Assembly (NCBI GenBank): GCA_963978895.1
Contig: OZ022241.1
Location: forward strand, 23,050,573 to 23,114,572
Source: Erpobdella octoculata
Taxonomy: Eukaryota > Annelida > Clitellata > Hirudinida > Erpobdellidae
Length of the DNA stretch: 64,000 nt
Direction: 5' to 3'
In this document: piece by piece, positions 1 through 12,450 of the stretch
How the letters are laid out: each line of letters opens with the position of its first letter
Position numbering within the stretch: position 1 is the stretch's first letter
Position numbers and translations under genes: made by a program
Notes under the pieces: generated by a model
What the model saw: only the letters and a program-made list of their open reading frames with translations
Databases searched by the model: none
What the model was told of the DNA's origin: nothing

Positions 1-561
1 TTCGTTTGCTAAGGAGCAACATGATTGTCCTTCACTTAAGTCTTTTTGGTTATTAGGTAAAAACAAGTGTAAAAACTTCTATATCGACAAGGGACTCATG
101 TTTCACAAGAAAAATCAGTGGGGTCATTACATAAAAAAACAGTCATGTTTGCCCAGGAGTCGCATACCTGCAGTGTTACAGATGGCAGATGGGGCATGAT
201 GCTCCCTACTCGGGGCACATGGGTGCCAAGAGTACATGGCAACGCATTCGACTCAGCTTTTGGTTTCCGGATATGGAGAAACCAGTTCAGCCCTATTGTG
301 AGTCTTGCCCAGTGTACCAATTGAGGGCGCCAGTCAAAGAGGGATCTAGTTTCCGTGACTTCTAATCCAATGAGAAATGAATTGTCGTTCAATCACTTAG
401 TTATGGATTGTATAGGGCCTATAATTCCAGTGGGTGATAGTGTGACTGTCCGATCCAAGTATAATTATGCCGTTGTTGTTGATAAGTTGTTTTCCAAGTG
501 GCCAATGGCATATCCATTCAATTTTTTAAATGCTAAGTCTGTATGCGACCAACTTATCCAT
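1..561 (+). pseudogene. Ty3/gypsy integrase fragment, part 1
   Basis: Decayed piece of a Ty3/gypsy-type pol gene, broken by frameshifts and cut by the window edge. Read across frames it shows an integrase zinc-binding H2C2 module (an HDAPYSGHMG-like histidine pair followed by YCESCPVCQ) and the start of the DDE core (HLVMDCIGPIIPVGD). It stops at the codons for VCDQLIH, where a 6.1-kb TIR element is inserted; the reading resumes at 6635 with FIVCSVPRIINFVRGSS, so both halves come from one integrase. In an active element this enzyme would insert LTR-retrotransposon cDNA. No function is expected here. Confidence 0.75.
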
Positions 562-1038
562 TAGGGTGGAGTAAAAAGTTTTTTTTTCAAAATTTTGTTT
601 TAAAATACTCTGCAAAAGTTGTGTATGGTATTAATGAATATACAAGAAAAATATTGGTGGTCTATGTTTACATCTTCTACCCTCAACCTCCATTTTAATT
701 ACGCCACCTTATCGGTGCTTCATTTTTTTAAATAAATTAATATTTCTTAAAAAATAATTAAATTTTGAAATTTTTGATTTTTTTTAACATTATTTGATTT
801 ACTAACATGGCTGATGATTATGATATTAAATCAATAGTTACTCGTAAAAAGTTCAAGACATTTTAGAAAAATATCAATGTATAAGAATTGATTTAAAAAA
901 TAACTCAAACCACAACCAAAGGTTTCTGAAATTATAAATATTCTTGTTGATGAAATAAATAAAATTTGGAGGCAAGCTTCTCTCCCAACGGTTACAAAAG
1001 ATCGCATGATTCAACTTGTTCGAAAGCATCATGATCAT

Positions 1039-2630
1039 AGATATATATAGATACGCCCTGCTGTGCTAACGTTCGCCTTCAACACACGGCCGCCGAGCTT
1101 ACCCCAGCCGAAACCTGAAACTGCACAATAAATAAACAGGGAAGTCGTATACATATGTATACGACTTACGATAGTTTTCTCCCTAATTTCGTTTTATTGA
1201 ATTAGTCTGTATTTATGAATGATTTTTCTTATTGAAACACAAATAATAGTGAAAAAAACAGAAGAGGTTTTAGTGGTATTTCATGAAATAGAATAAAGTA
1301 CTTAGGTTTGGGTACAGTGTGTTGTTAATTTAGATCATCATATTTATTCATAATCATTCTTGAGAAATATGGGCCTTTCTGCAAACAGCTCTAGATTCTC
1401 AGATTCTTAGTCAAAAGCACAATGTTGTAGATATTTATTAAACATTTCAAAGTCAAACTAATGAAAAAAACAAAATTAAATGAAAAATAAAGATTTTATT
1501 TTTAGAAGTAATTTATGGTTAGTGACTTGAATTTGTCTCTGGAAAAAATTCACTTATTACTGAAACAACTCATAACATTGACTTTTATTTTACTACAGTT
1601 CCCTTTTCCTGATAATTGCTGAGCTGACATATTTCTAGACAATGGAACACTGTAACGTCATATCTGAAAGATAATATATATCGTCACAGAATCAGATATT
1701 CTATAGAAGTGAATCAATTCACAAATTGATAGTGAGATTAATTTATATAGATATATAAAATAGTACAAATTTATGATTTTTACTATTGCTGAACTTATAG
1801 CAAATAAGTCAAGTGAACACATATAAAAATGTATTCATATAACTCATGCATGAAATTAAATTTTAATTAACATAATAAACTTTTCTACTCTTATCATCTT
1901 TATGTAATATTTAAAATCTAAAACCTAACCTTGTAAATTAAATTCAGTGAATTTAATTCACTACCTGTTGTTCACTACTAGTCTGCTGTTGGCTGGGCAG
2001 ATGTACTACTACTACTAATAATAATAATAATAACATGGTTTAAAGTGGTTCAGAAGACTAAATAGCCTGTGTGAGAACCACTACTGGTTAAAAACCAATT
2101 TGTCCAAGCATCACTTTAAAATGTTCAATCAACTCAACAGAAACTGCTTCTTCACTCAGCTGGTTCCAGGCATTAATGACTTTGCTGCTGAAGAATCTCT
2201 GCTTAAATTTCCCCTCCGATTGTTTGAAGATCTTGTACCTGTGACCCCGTAGTCCTACTACTGTCTGGCATACTTTTTTCTTCGGTTTGTTTGACTCTTT
2301 ATATAGCTTATTCAACATAAAAAATAACGAGAATTTTCTTTAAGAGGTTACGAAAATTATACTAAGCGGCAACATAACAAGCTGTGAAAGGTCGCACGAT
2401 TGGTTGAGCATATGCTCAGTCGGCAAACATCTTTTTTTAATGCAAACTTTAAAAAAATTGTTTTAAAATTGTTTTTATTCACAATTATATTTTGTTTCAT
2501 ATTTTTTAATTAGTTTAAATTTTTTAAACACATTTTCTACTTCGAAATTTATGAATTGTTATATACTATGCTGGGGTAGCCCGGCCGGCCTATGAAAAAA
2601 TGTGTGCAGGGCGTATCTATATATATATCT
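1039..2630. mobile_element. hAT-like non-autonomous TIR element, TSD ATGATCAT
   Basis: Ends AGATATATATAGATACGCCC (1039) and the inverted equivalent finishing at 2630, flanked by the perfect 8-bp duplication ATGATCAT (1031-1038 and 2631-2638). Removing it restores the host transposase reading (RKHHDH followed by DNYLKLMRYP). No transposase of its own is visible. The interior is AT-rich, and holds a LINE 3' end. Confidence 0.85.
2000..2330 (-). pseudogene. LINE 3' end, C-terminal RT-protein fragment
   Basis: A minus-strand frame (2318-2088, 76 codons) has the typical end of a CR1/L2-type LINE polyprotein: RGHRYKIFKQ, then FFSSKVINAWNQLSEEAVSVE and a final FKVMLGQ. It is followed on the minus strand by a short trinucleotide tail (ATT/AGT repeats near 2005-2035), as expected for a LINE 3' terminus. 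Only the last ~75 codons survive, so this is a strongly 5'-truncated insertion inside the 1039-2630 element. Confidence 0.7.
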
Positions 2631-2748
2631 ATGATCATGATAATTATCTGAAATTAATGAGATACCCTTTAAAAAAGAAAACTGCTTTTTTTGAACAGAA
2701 AATTAAAAAGAATTAAAGAAGACTGCAGCAGTACTCTTTTTGATGTTA

Positions 2749-4450
2749 GGGGAGAGTAGTACCTAATGGCCACACAATTTTACACTTTTATTCAAATCAA
2801 TCATACAAAAAAACTATAAGTGATAGAAATAAAAAATTTTCACATAATGAAAGCAAAAACATTCCACTACTAAAAACCGCTCATTAAAACTTTTCAAATT
2901 TTATAAAAAACGATAAATAACGCAACCTCTTCCAACATTTCTGGCTGGCCATTCAGTACAACCTGGTAGTATTGAATGGCCACCCCCTAGTGCTAAATGG
3001 CCACTCATGCAATTTTTATTATAGAAGACACAATTCTCAACAAATGGTAAGCCAAAATGTTTTATTTCACAGAAAAATCTTTATTAATGTTAATTAAAAA
3101 ATCAAAAATTTTTTTGTCATTTTATTGAAAAGTTGTAGCCTATAAACCAAGACTATATGCTGAAAAGTCAAAAGCAAATTTTATATGTCCATTTCTGCGC
3201 TTAGGTTTTTGAAGGATTGGATCTCCTAGTTTTACAACAATCTGATCCATATCGGCCTCACCAATCACTTTATTTTTAGATAAAAATTTGGCCTCTTTGG
3301 TGTTTTTATCTTTGTATACAAATTTCAAAAAATCAGCAGAAACTTTATCCTCTTTTACTTCAACAATTTTGTCTACATAAATTGAGTCAAAAACATATTC
3401 AAAAAGACACCAATCCCCTATTTCTATCTTGGCGCGGTCAAGGGCAAAATGAGGATCTTTACTGGTGAGCAAATTTTTAAATGTTGATTTCCCATCAGGC
3501 TCGATGTCTGGGAAGCTTTTAGAAATATCCATTCTTGCTGCAAGTTTTGATGTTTTTAACTTGCATCTCCTCAAATCTCTTTCTGTCCTTTCTTTCTGCA
3601 AAACATTCTTTACAGGAGTATCTGTCAATATGGTAGAAGACAGTTTCTTCCGACCCCCACCTCGTTTGCGAGCTGCAGCTTTCGGAAAAGGGCGGATCAT
3701 CTGAAGCGTTGCCGATAACTCTGATCCACTGGGTTCGACAACGACCATAGAGTTGTTGGGAGTTTGAACTTCTTCTTTAGTCACTATTCCATAAACAGGC
3801 TGTTGTGGTGTAAACAAGATGTCTGTAGCAAGAAAATTAGGATTTGGAAGCAGATCATCTGTATTTTGAAGCGGTAGATTGTCTGTTTCTCATTCTGAAA
3901 CATAACCATAACAACATTAAGTAGTGATTAATATGTATATGTCTTTAAATATATTAAACAATTTCATTATATTACATTAACATTTTGATCAATAATGAAC
4001 CTAAACACATTTATTAAAATTTAAACATTCAGCAATACTGAATAACTATGGCCATTCAGTACGACCTTACAGTGGCCCTACAGTACGAACCGAGATGTAC
4101 GAGCATTTTAGTCTGCCACGAGCAAAATAATAACTTTTGACATCCAAACTTTAGATTAAAATATTAATCAAACATCTCTTTATTTACTAAAAAAATCTTA
4201 CAAAATATAAACTTAAATATTTGATAAGAATAGAATAGTTCTGACCTGACTCGTTTTCACTTTTTCGTGCGAAAAAACAAAAAGCTCTATAAATGCTGAA
4301 CGAAATACACGAGAGACAAAAGAACAACACTGAACAAAGAGTTCATATATATACGCATTTTAAAAAAGAGATGGGCGTAAAAAATAATTTAACAAATGAA
4401 AAAATCTCAGTGGCCGTTCTGTACAGTGGCCATTCAGTCTGGTTCTCCCC
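2749..4450 (-). mobile_element. pogo-like Tc1/mariner element, TA target duplication
   Basis: Inverted ends GGGGAGAGTAGTACCTAATGG at left (first 20 bases from 2749) and a complementary GGGGAGAACCAGACTGAATG-type end at right, with TA on each side (2747-2748, 4451-4452). A subterminal motif reading GTGGCCATTCAGTACG recurs several times in both ends (about 2940-3005 and 4045-4090, 4410-4440). Inside is a minus-strand transposase C-terminal frame. TA duplication, TIRs and that frame indicate the pogo/Tigger group. Confidence 0.75.
3140..3817 (-). pseudogene. pogo/Tigger-type transposase, C-terminal fragment
   Basis: 225-codon open frame. Its N-terminal third contains MIRPFPKAAARKRGGGRKKL followed by SSTILTDTPVKN, the proline/basic linker and ILTDTP signature found after the DDE_1 (CENP-B-like) catalytic domain in pogo-like transposases. 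The rest is a lysine-rich C-terminal region without an obvious DDE triad, so catalytic residues are missing. It lies fully inside the TIRs at 2749-4450 and faces left. Likely product of internal deletion; the remaining open frame might still be translated but could not transpose. Confidence 0.65.
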
Positions 4451-6634
4451 TACTAGTTGTAAGTGTTTGAATTCAAGCATTTGTGGATGTCCTAAAAATT
4501 GATAAATTCCATTAGAAGAAAGGCAATTTTTAACCGACCAGAGAACAGTAAGAAAAATGATAATTGGATCTATTGATAAAGTTAAAACAAGATCTTTGTT
4601 GCTGAAAGCTGGAAGAAAAGAGAAAGAGGCAAAGAGAGTAAGAATATTGGCTGATGATTGTGGAAATAGCAAAAGTGAAACGTGCGAAAAAGCTCAAACA
4701 AGAAGAAATGACATTGATGTGTATGAAAATAACACAAGAGGAAGATCAAAATGAAGTTTTACTGTCACACCAAAGAAGACGTTTACAGAATACTGCACTA
4801 GCTGCACTAGCTGCAGAAAAATATAGTTTGTCAGAGAGAGCAGCAGCACACATTGCAACAAGCGTGCTGAAAGATTTTGGAATTGTCTCCTCAGATAATT
4901 TATCAGAAGTTATAGATCGTTCAAAGCTTCGAAGGGAAAGAAGAAAGCTACGTAAAGAATTATTAAAAAATTTGTTTGGAAATGCCATGTATATTAATAG
5001 ATTATATTTTGATGGAAGAAAAAATAAAACTGTAGTGCAAGAACAAGTAGGAAACAAATTTTACAGAAAGACTGTTAATGAAGAACACATAGTGCTTATC
5101 GAAGAGCCGAATTCGAAATATTTAGGTCATATTGTTCCAACCAATGCCAATGCCGTTTCTGTTAAAAAACAATAATAGAATTTTTGGAAGAAAAAAATAT
5201 TTCATGTAATTCATTGTTAGTAATAGGTTGTGACGGAACTGTGGTCAATACTGGATATAAAGGTGGTATCATTCGACTACTTGAAAATTATTTCAAACGC
5301 CCAATGCATTGGTTTATATGCTTATTGCATACTAATGAGCTTCCTTTACGTCACTTATTTGAACATCTAGATGGCAGCACAACTGGACCTCGTAGCTTTT
5401 CAGATCCGGTGGGAACAAAATTGCAAAATTGTGAGGCCATGCCAAGAGCACACTTCATACCCATAGAATGTTAAGTAAAATTGTTACCTGATTTTATTTT
5501 AAAAGAGTTTAGCACAGATCAAAAGTATTTGTAGGATATCTCTCAAGCTATAGCTACAGGCACGTGTGATGAAGCCCTAATAAACAGAAATACTGGAAAA
5601 CTTGTGATGTCTCGATGGCTGACTCTTGCTAATAGGGTTTTACGATTGTATGTTGCTACTAAAAATCCCTGTTACACCCTTTCAACAATAAATGAATTTA
5701 TTTTAAAGGTTTATGCACCCGTTTGGTTTGAAATTAGAAATGAACCCTTTTGTACATATTGTACCAGACATTTGTGGTTGTTAATAAAGAGTTCACGCTA
5801 TTTGTCAGAGGATTTGAAGTCAGTTATTAATCCAGTTATACAAAGAAATGCGTTTTTTGCACACCCTGAAAATTTATTTTTGTCAATGGTAGCTGATGAA
5901 AGAGCTGTAATTCGAGAATTGGGAATTAGAAAAATATTGAAAGCTTGATCTGATAAGAACCTTCTAAAAGGTGTGCGTTTATTTAAACTGCCAAATCTGA
6001 ATTTAAACGCAAAGGATTATTTTGAAATGATTGATTGGCAGTCTTGCAAGATATACGAACCGCTTTTAACTAAAAATATTCCTTCAAATAAACTCCAACA
6101 AATTATACAAGAAAATGAAGTTTCTGCAATTCAAATTCAAAATTTTCTATGCCACTCACAAACGGTAGAAAGAGCTGTAAAAACTGTCAGTGAATCAGCC
6201 TTGAAAGTTGTTGGAGAAGAATCTAGAGATGGATTGATTCATTCAAAACTGGAATCTAGAAACATCATGCCACTATTTGAATGTAAACGTGATTTTGCTT
6301 CTATGTAAATTTTTATAGACTGAAACTTTGTTTTTTTTTCATGTATATTAGTTTCAATAATTTAGCTTTTTTATTTTGGAAGTTTGTTATTCAGGACTAT
6401 ATTCGTGACTCAGTGTATTAAATATATGAAGTAAAGAACTTTTTTGCAATTGTCTCACAAATATCACATTTTTTGTTTGAAAATCTAACAAAAAAACTAG
6501 GTAGGGCGGAAGACGTTAACCAAAAAATTTAAAATTTTCAAATATTAATCTGGACTTGATAAACAACTTTTGAGGAGTATTAGATTGAAAACAACAAAAA
6601 AATTTTCTTTATCCATACTTTTCACTGCACCCTA

Positions 6635-6800
6635 TTATCCATATCTTTATTGTATGTTCAGTTCCTCGAATAATTAATTTTGTTCGTGGTTCTTCAGCTC
6701 AAAACCCACTTGCAATTTTAAGAGATTCTTGGAATATTACAATATTTAGGTACAAAACCACCTGACTACTAAAGAAAACAAAAACAAAATCTCGAAATAG
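6635..6800 (+). pseudogene. Ty3/gypsy integrase fragment, part 2
   Basis: Continuation of the integrase interrupted at 561: FIVCSVPRIINFVRGSSAQN followed by LRDSWNITIF, matching the second catalytic-aspartate region (D-x-G/S-x-x-F) of gypsy integrases, though the Asp is lost (NFVRGSS). It begins with the duplicated target TTATCCAT. Stops follow at about 6765. Confidence 0.65.
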
Positions 6801-6869
6801 CTGAGAGATTTACTAAAATTGCAGGTGATCATACCGTCAGGGACTATTTTTATAGTATGAATCACCAGT

Positions 6870-7510
6870 GCGTCATCATAACAGTGCGGATTCCCACGGT
6901 AAGCGCAATGGGTTGTGTTTCAAAGGGACCTAAGGAAGACTGCTTTTCAGTCCCCGATATCCCGAATATGCTAGAGAAGTGGGCAGAGCACAGCTCCTAA
7001 GCTGTTTCGATGCACGCAAAATATATTGGCAACTTTCCATAAATCCTAAATCAGCCTGTGTTACTGCACTTTCTTACGAGAAAGATTTGCTCGAGTTACG
7101 TACAATCTTCTATGGTCTGGAATCAGCCAGCAATGCTTTGCTGAACGCGGTTTCTTTCACAGAACCACTCATTGGTTATATTTATTTATTATTGTCATTA
7201 TTTTGTCTAGCTTGGGAGATCAACACCACATTGCCTTGCACAAACCTAATCTTTCAAACGCTACAGCGTTAAGCACGACTGATTATAGTGAGGGGTTGGG
7301 GCTAGCAGCGGATGCTAGTGCAATGACTGTTGGTCGTTGTGTGTGTCAGAGGTTGCGGTGTTCTCAGACCACGGTCTTTTGCATATTTTGCCGATTTGGG
7401 CTCGAGGTGCTAGACTGGGTGGGTGCCTGCTATCCAATAATTGAAGTATCAATCAAATTAAATTACAAGGTAACTAAACACAGGACGTTACCGCCGACGT
7501 CGTTATATTT
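6870..7510 (+). pseudogene. Ty3/gypsy RT and RNase H remnant
   Basis: Across frames the region reads IPNMLEK, GRAQLLSCFDARKIYWQLSI and FYGLESASNALLNAV, the conserved RT blocks that normally read MLERVGRAQFLSCFDARKGYWQ; 60 codons later comes a Y-S-E-G-L-G-L-A-A-D-A-S block resembling the start of RNase H. The YxDD region is deleted. It lies downstream of the integrase, whereas gypsy pol has RT before integrase, so it either belongs to another copy or the locus is rearranged. 6800-6870 shows nothing definite. Confidence 0.65.
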
Positions 7511-10045
7511 AAACAATTCAGAATAGCTTCCATTTTGGTCGAAAGACCATTGTTATCATCAACCATTTTATTTATCGAAACGTGAAAGACGGAAAAACGT
7601 CACCGCCACCGCCATCAGGGACGATGGTAAGATCGGCAGTAGAGATCGGCAATGGTGCAACAACAAGGTCATCACTTTTTGCCAGGTTACTCTGTTCATC
7701 GCCAGGTGTAAAGGCAGAAGGTGACTCGTTAGCATCAAAGAAAACATCGGCAGTAGAACACAGAACTAAACGACTGAAAAAGGGCTCACTTCTTTAGCCA
7801 CTGTGTAATGGAGAATCAGTCGCACACTCCATAACTCCGCCAATGATCTTAGCGTCCTGGGTAATTGTAGACTTTCCAGATAAAATTTTAGGTTTGAGCT
7901 TCACTTCTGACCACTCCAAACGGAGTCGATACATCATCCCGAAACAGCTGCAAGGTGATGTTGAATGCATCTCGCTGCACATTCATGACGGGTGCCTCTC
8001 TATGTATATACAAGATATCCCGTATCTTTAACCGCAAGATGTCATCAGAAGAAGAGAGTACTTTAGTGTTTTTATCCAATATTAACCTAGTGAGAGGAAT
8101 GGCACGATGTTCACGAAGGAAGTGGGCACTGATACTACCTCCTTGAACGTGCATGGTTAATCGTCTTGCTAAAGTCGTGCGAGTGTGTCCAATGTAACAG
8201 GTTTTATTGTCATGTTGAAAAGGACATTGGAATTGATAAACAACGTTAGTTCTTTTAAGAAAATTAGAATCAACCAGATTATTTTTTATAATTAATTGAT
8301 GGGCTTTAGACTATGAACTTCAATTGGTGAGTATCTGGAGAGGTGACGAAAACATTGTTTGATATGATTTTTTAAGGTTTTAGTCCACGTTGTACCTGAG
8401 CCCTATAGTATAAAGGTAAGGAAGTTTTGCCAATGGACTGGGTGACATTTCCATCAGAACTCTTAAGCTTTTTGTCCAACAATTGTTTTATAACTTCGTC
8501 TATTTCAGTGTTGGTGAAGTTATTGTTCATTATAAGGTTTTGATTCTCCGAGTCTCACAGTCAAAATCAACCCAATTGTCCGCGAGACGATAGGTTCTGT
8601 GAAGGTAGTTGTTAATAACATTAACTCTATACCGGTCGGGACAATAGCCTCGTGCATTCAACGTCTCAGCGGTCGAAGACGGTTTAGTGTAAATACTGAG
8701 TTTCAAGTTGGGAGACGATGGTATCCAAAAATGGAAGTTGCATGTTAACATCATTTTGTAAGTAAAATGTAACACGGAGTACTTTTCAAAAGTATCTCGT
8801 AAAGTCATAAGCTTAGCAAGATCGCAACACCTAACGAAGACATCGTCAACATATCGTGCGTACAAATCTGGTTTTCGAAGAATACCGCTGAATATTTTAT
8901 TGTCTAAATGTCCCATATAGAATCCCGCAAATGTGGGGCCCAATGGTGACCCCATAGCTACAAAATCAGCCTGTACGTAAAAGACACCGTATGGGCTAGT
9001 AAAGGGAACTTCAGTACTACACAAACACAATATTTTTTAGAATATTTTCCTGTAAGGAAAGAGGAGAAAAGTTGCTATTGCGATAAACATAATCCAAAAT
9101 AATAGTTAGGTTTTGGTAACTGGCACATTCGTAAATTAAGTTTCAACGTCCAATGATACAATAATTTCATCAAAAGATTTAGAGCTCTTTATTATATCCA
9201 CGAACTGGGTCGTAGACTTCAAACTGTAAGAATAGGGATAATAAGGAGAGATCAGTTTATTTATGTATTTCGACAGAGAATAAACAGCAGTAGGACATTG
9301 CGATATTATAGGCCTTAAAGGAAATCCATCTTCATGTATTTTGATGTTTCCATAGATATAAGCAGGGCCATACTCACTAATAATCGTGCTAAATCGAGAA
9401 GCAGGAGGTAACTGTGAGTTGGCAATAGAAATCAAACCATTAGCTTTTTCTAAGATCATCCAAAGCACTGTGACTAATTCTGTTAAACTTAGTAGTATCA
9501 TTGAGAATAACATTTATTTTATTGAGATAATCTGAACGGTTCATTAGGACATATGTATTGGTTTTATCTGCCTTTCTTACGACAATGTCTTTATTATGTT
9601 ATAAACACTTGGCAGCTTTTACAAGTCTTTCAGGCAAATATTTCTTTTTATCGTTTCGATGAACATGACCTTCACGAGCAAGAAGCACTTTAAGTCGTTG
9701 ACTGCAAGTTACAGATCCACTTGAAACTAATCCCATAATGTTACAGTAAAGTATTTCGAGCTCTGTTTGCTTTATTAAAGGTTCGTACTTCGGTTGGACG
9801 TGGCAACCATAACCCATCTCTAACATGTCTAATTCACTAGGGGTTGGCAAATAACTCGAAATATTTACAAAATGCTGAATTTTAATAAAACTTTCCGCCG
9901 TAAAGTCGAGAAAGTTTAATTTGAAAGACAAACCTTTTCAAAATTACTCATGAATGAAGTAACATACGACTCGAATGCCGTGGCAGTGCAGGATCAGAAA
10001 ATGAATCAATTACTTAATATTTTAAAATCACGCTGACTTTTAGTT
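7484..10045 (-). pseudogene. PLE-A: Penelope-like RT with GIY-YIG domain
   Basis: Minus-strand Penelope-like element, truncated in its N-terminal region near 10040. In order: a pre-RT segment (MLEMGYGCHV, LAREGHVHRNDKKKYLPERL, 9850-9600), RT fingers ([34 protein letters not shown]), palm with VAMGSPLGPTFAGFYMGHL and YARYVDDVFV (8990-8830), a DRYRVNVINNYLHR block, then the GIY-YIG endonuclease ([18 protein letters not shown], about 8225-8155) and HREAPVMNVQRDAF. Multiple stops and frameshifts (for example after DVET at 9136). The C-terminal end probably lies near 7484, where the complement encodes NIT followed one base out of frame by four arginines and a stop. Close relative of PLE-K at 54 kb. 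Confidence 0.85.
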
Positions 10046-10216
10046 TATTACTTTGGGCTCTGAAGATGGAAATGGATTTCCGAAACTGCAGTAAGCAGCC
10101 AACTAAAACATCTGAAACAAGTCTCACGTCTTTCAATTACCGCAAAATCGAGGGCACTATAAAAAAAATTGACAAACGTCAAGTGGGCCATAGTTTTTAA
10201 CGGAGTGTGCTTAAAA
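10046..10216 (+). mobile_element. PLE 3' terminal fragment, plus strand, ending on (TA)n
   Basis: A solo copy of the PLE pseudo-LTR end: hammerhead ribozyme, then the repeated start of the PLE reading frame (shifted, but ending with the equivalents of KW-x-x-x-FNGVCLKEY) running straight into (TA)n at about 10217. It faces right, opposite to PLE-A on its left and to PLE-B on the far side of the TA tract. Confidence 0.7.
10056..10100 (+). ncRNA. hammerhead ribozyme (type I), PLE 3' end
   Basis: Core CTGAAGA at 10060, extra T, stem II GGAAAT/ATTTCC with a GG loop, GAAA ending at 10085, palindromic stem III CTGCAG, then TA as the predicted cleavage position. Stem I is weaker here (GCT with AGC plus a bulged A) than in sister copies. 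The ATG of the downstream frame is formed by the last core A, the extra T and the first G of stem II. Confidence 0.75.
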
Positions 10217-10587
<371 letters not shown>

Positions 10588-11640
10588 ACAGAAAGAACCG
10601 AAATTATCAAAGAATTAGCACACTAACAGAAGAAAAAACGAAAAAACACTCTACCTATCAAATCAAAAGAATATAAAATTTATACTATTGGAAATCAATT
10701 TTTGCGCTTTCGCTGTGTTATATTAGAAGAGACAAGAATTTCCTCAGATACATTACAATGAGATTCGTCAGGAGCAGCCTCAACAGCCAAAGTATTTGTG
10801 TCAGAGGACGGGTTAGAAGTATCATCATTTATGTTATCCTCGTCGTTAGAAGGAATACAGGGTAACCGATGCATATTGCTTTCTTTGACACCGAATAAGT
10901 GGAGAATCTGTGGAAATTTATCAAATTGTTTATTAATTGCGGGTCTCATTAATAAGATATAGAGAGCCTCTTTAATTTTCAGCCGGAAAGAGTCGGATTC
11001 ACTTGTTAAAATCGAAACACCTTCTTCAAGTTCTTTTCGTGTTAGCTTTTTCAAATGAATACATTCATAATGATTAAGAATACTCCCAAACTGGAGATGC
11101 ATCGTGAGTCTCCTTGACAACGTAGTGGTAGTGTGACCAATGTATGTATCCACCTTACAATGTGGAATAGAACATTTGAAATGGTACACCACGTGACTTT
11201 GTTGCAACGGGTCAGTGATACTTGTTCTATCATTCTTGATGACCAAATTGAAAAGTTTCAAGTTTTTGTAATAAATATATAAACCCAGTTTATTCCTGAC
11301 GGGGTCTATAACAGAAACTTCCTTTTTTATTATCTTCTTTATAATACTTTCATCAATTCTGTAATTGAGATTCATTTGATTTTTGTAGAACACGGGGAAC
11401 TCCTGGCGTACATCACGACCCTTGTCAGCGTCAGACCCAGCCGAACTTACAGATGTTTTCATTTTGGTTACAAAATTGTTAATATAACCGTCGACAAAGC
11501 TATTAGAATAATTGTTGTTAACCAATAACTGCAGGATTCTAACTATTTCTTTATGGAAATCTGACCAGGTTTCGGAAAAACGATGAGCTCTGAGGAGATA
11601 ACTATTAATAACACTTCTTTTATATCTGTCCGGACGCATA

Positions 11641-12450
11641 TTTCTAAATGGTAGTATGCGGCAATACAGAGAGGTCGACTAGCAGGCTAAGAGGGGCGTG
11701 GTTTAAGGCTAGACGTAAATCGCACTCAATTCCACATTTTCAATGATATGTTATTGATATTAATAAAAAGTGTCGCAAATAATATGAATTGTTGATTTAG
11801 TTAGTTCAAAGTTAGTTTGAGTAAATTAGAATAAAACTTACTTATAATTCGTAAAATGCCTTGACTTCACATTCATGTTATTATTACTATTAACATGATT
11901 ACTCACTAGTAAAAATGTTCTTTAAAATCCCTTTTCATTATTTGAAATGACGAGAACTTTAATCAAAGAAATTATGTTAAAAAATAGATAAATAATAAAA
12001 CAATCAGGATTAACTATGGCCATTTCCAGCTATATAAAGCCATCTACAGAACCCTATGTTAAAACAATAAATTAAATATTATAAAAGTTGAAATAGTTGA
12101 GTTAAAAATCAGAAATAATTATAAGTTTTGTTTAGACAGAGACATTGAATAGGAGCTAAGCTGAATCGACTTCACTTAACAAATTAATACGGCTATTGAC
12201 TGATGAAACACATTGAAACTTAAGTTGAAACCACATAAAGAAAAAGCGACCATATTATATGTAGCTGATTTAATATGGCTGGTTTTATATGTTATATATA
12301 ATAACATATATAAAACCAGTTGGTCTCTCTGTTCTATAGCTTTTTAGTTTGAGAATAGCAATCATAAATATTTAAAGAAAGCGTTCAGCCACGCCCCTCT
12401 TAGGCTGCTAATCGACCTCGCTGTATTGCCGCATACTACCATTTAGAAAT
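11641..12450. mobile_element. MITE with ~60-bp TIRs inside PLE-B
   Basis: Left arm 11641-11701 and right arm 12389-12450 are inverted copies of about 60 bp with few mismatches (both contain ATGGTAGTATGCGGCAATAC and AAGAGGGGCGTGG). The PLE-B frame is cleanly split between SECP and DRYKRS; the flanks share GTCCGG, extendable to 8 bp with one mismatch, suggesting an 8-bp target duplication. The ~690-bp interior has no coding frame; it contains a TATATGTTATATATAATAAC-type palindrome near 12285-12315. Origin of the transposase is unknown. Confidence 0.8.

Larger units (their letters stand above)
809..6308 (+). pseudogene. degenerate transposase-like gene of the 562-6634 element
   Basis: Coding similarity is spread over 809-1038, 2639-2746, 4453-5175, 5184-5474, 5604-5948 and 5949-6308, separated by insertions, stops and frameshifts. 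Recognisable blocks are LYFDGRKNKTV, EEHIVLIEEPNSKYLGHI, CDGTVVNTGYKGGIIRLLE, CLLHTNELPLRHLFEHLDG and a C-terminal HSQTVERAVKTVSESA ... RDGLIHSKLESR. I recognise this as a repetitive transposase-like protein family seen in many invertebrate genomes; I cannot name the family. It is certainly not functional: the first exon-like block has several stops and the body is shifted at least three times. Position inside TIRs with an 8-bp TSD supports a cut-and-paste transposase. Confidence 0.65.
562..6634 (+). mobile_element. TIR DNA transposon, 8-bp TSD, with nested insertions
   Basis: Terminal inverted repeats TAGGGTGGAGTAAAAAGT (562) and its near-complement ending at 6634 (outer form TAGGGTGCAGTGAAAAGT) are flanked by a perfect 8-bp duplication TTATCCAT at 554-561 and 6635-6642. 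The empty site is reconstructed by the interrupted gypsy integrase frame on both sides. An 8-bp TSD and a TAGGG-type end fit the hAT superfamily, but I do not assign it with certainty. It carries two later TIR insertions (1039-2630 and 2749-4450) and a degenerate transposase-like reading frame on the plus strand. Confidence 0.85.

Noticed and set aside
6870..7510. Copia-type order (integrase before RT) as evidence for a Copia element
   Set aside because: Both parts carry gypsy-type motifs and are separated by stops; two gypsy fragments or a rearrangement is simpler.
7582..7797. Plus-strand 71-codon frame (MKDGKTSPPPPSG...)
   Set aside because: It is the antisense of the decayed PLE-A C-terminal tail.
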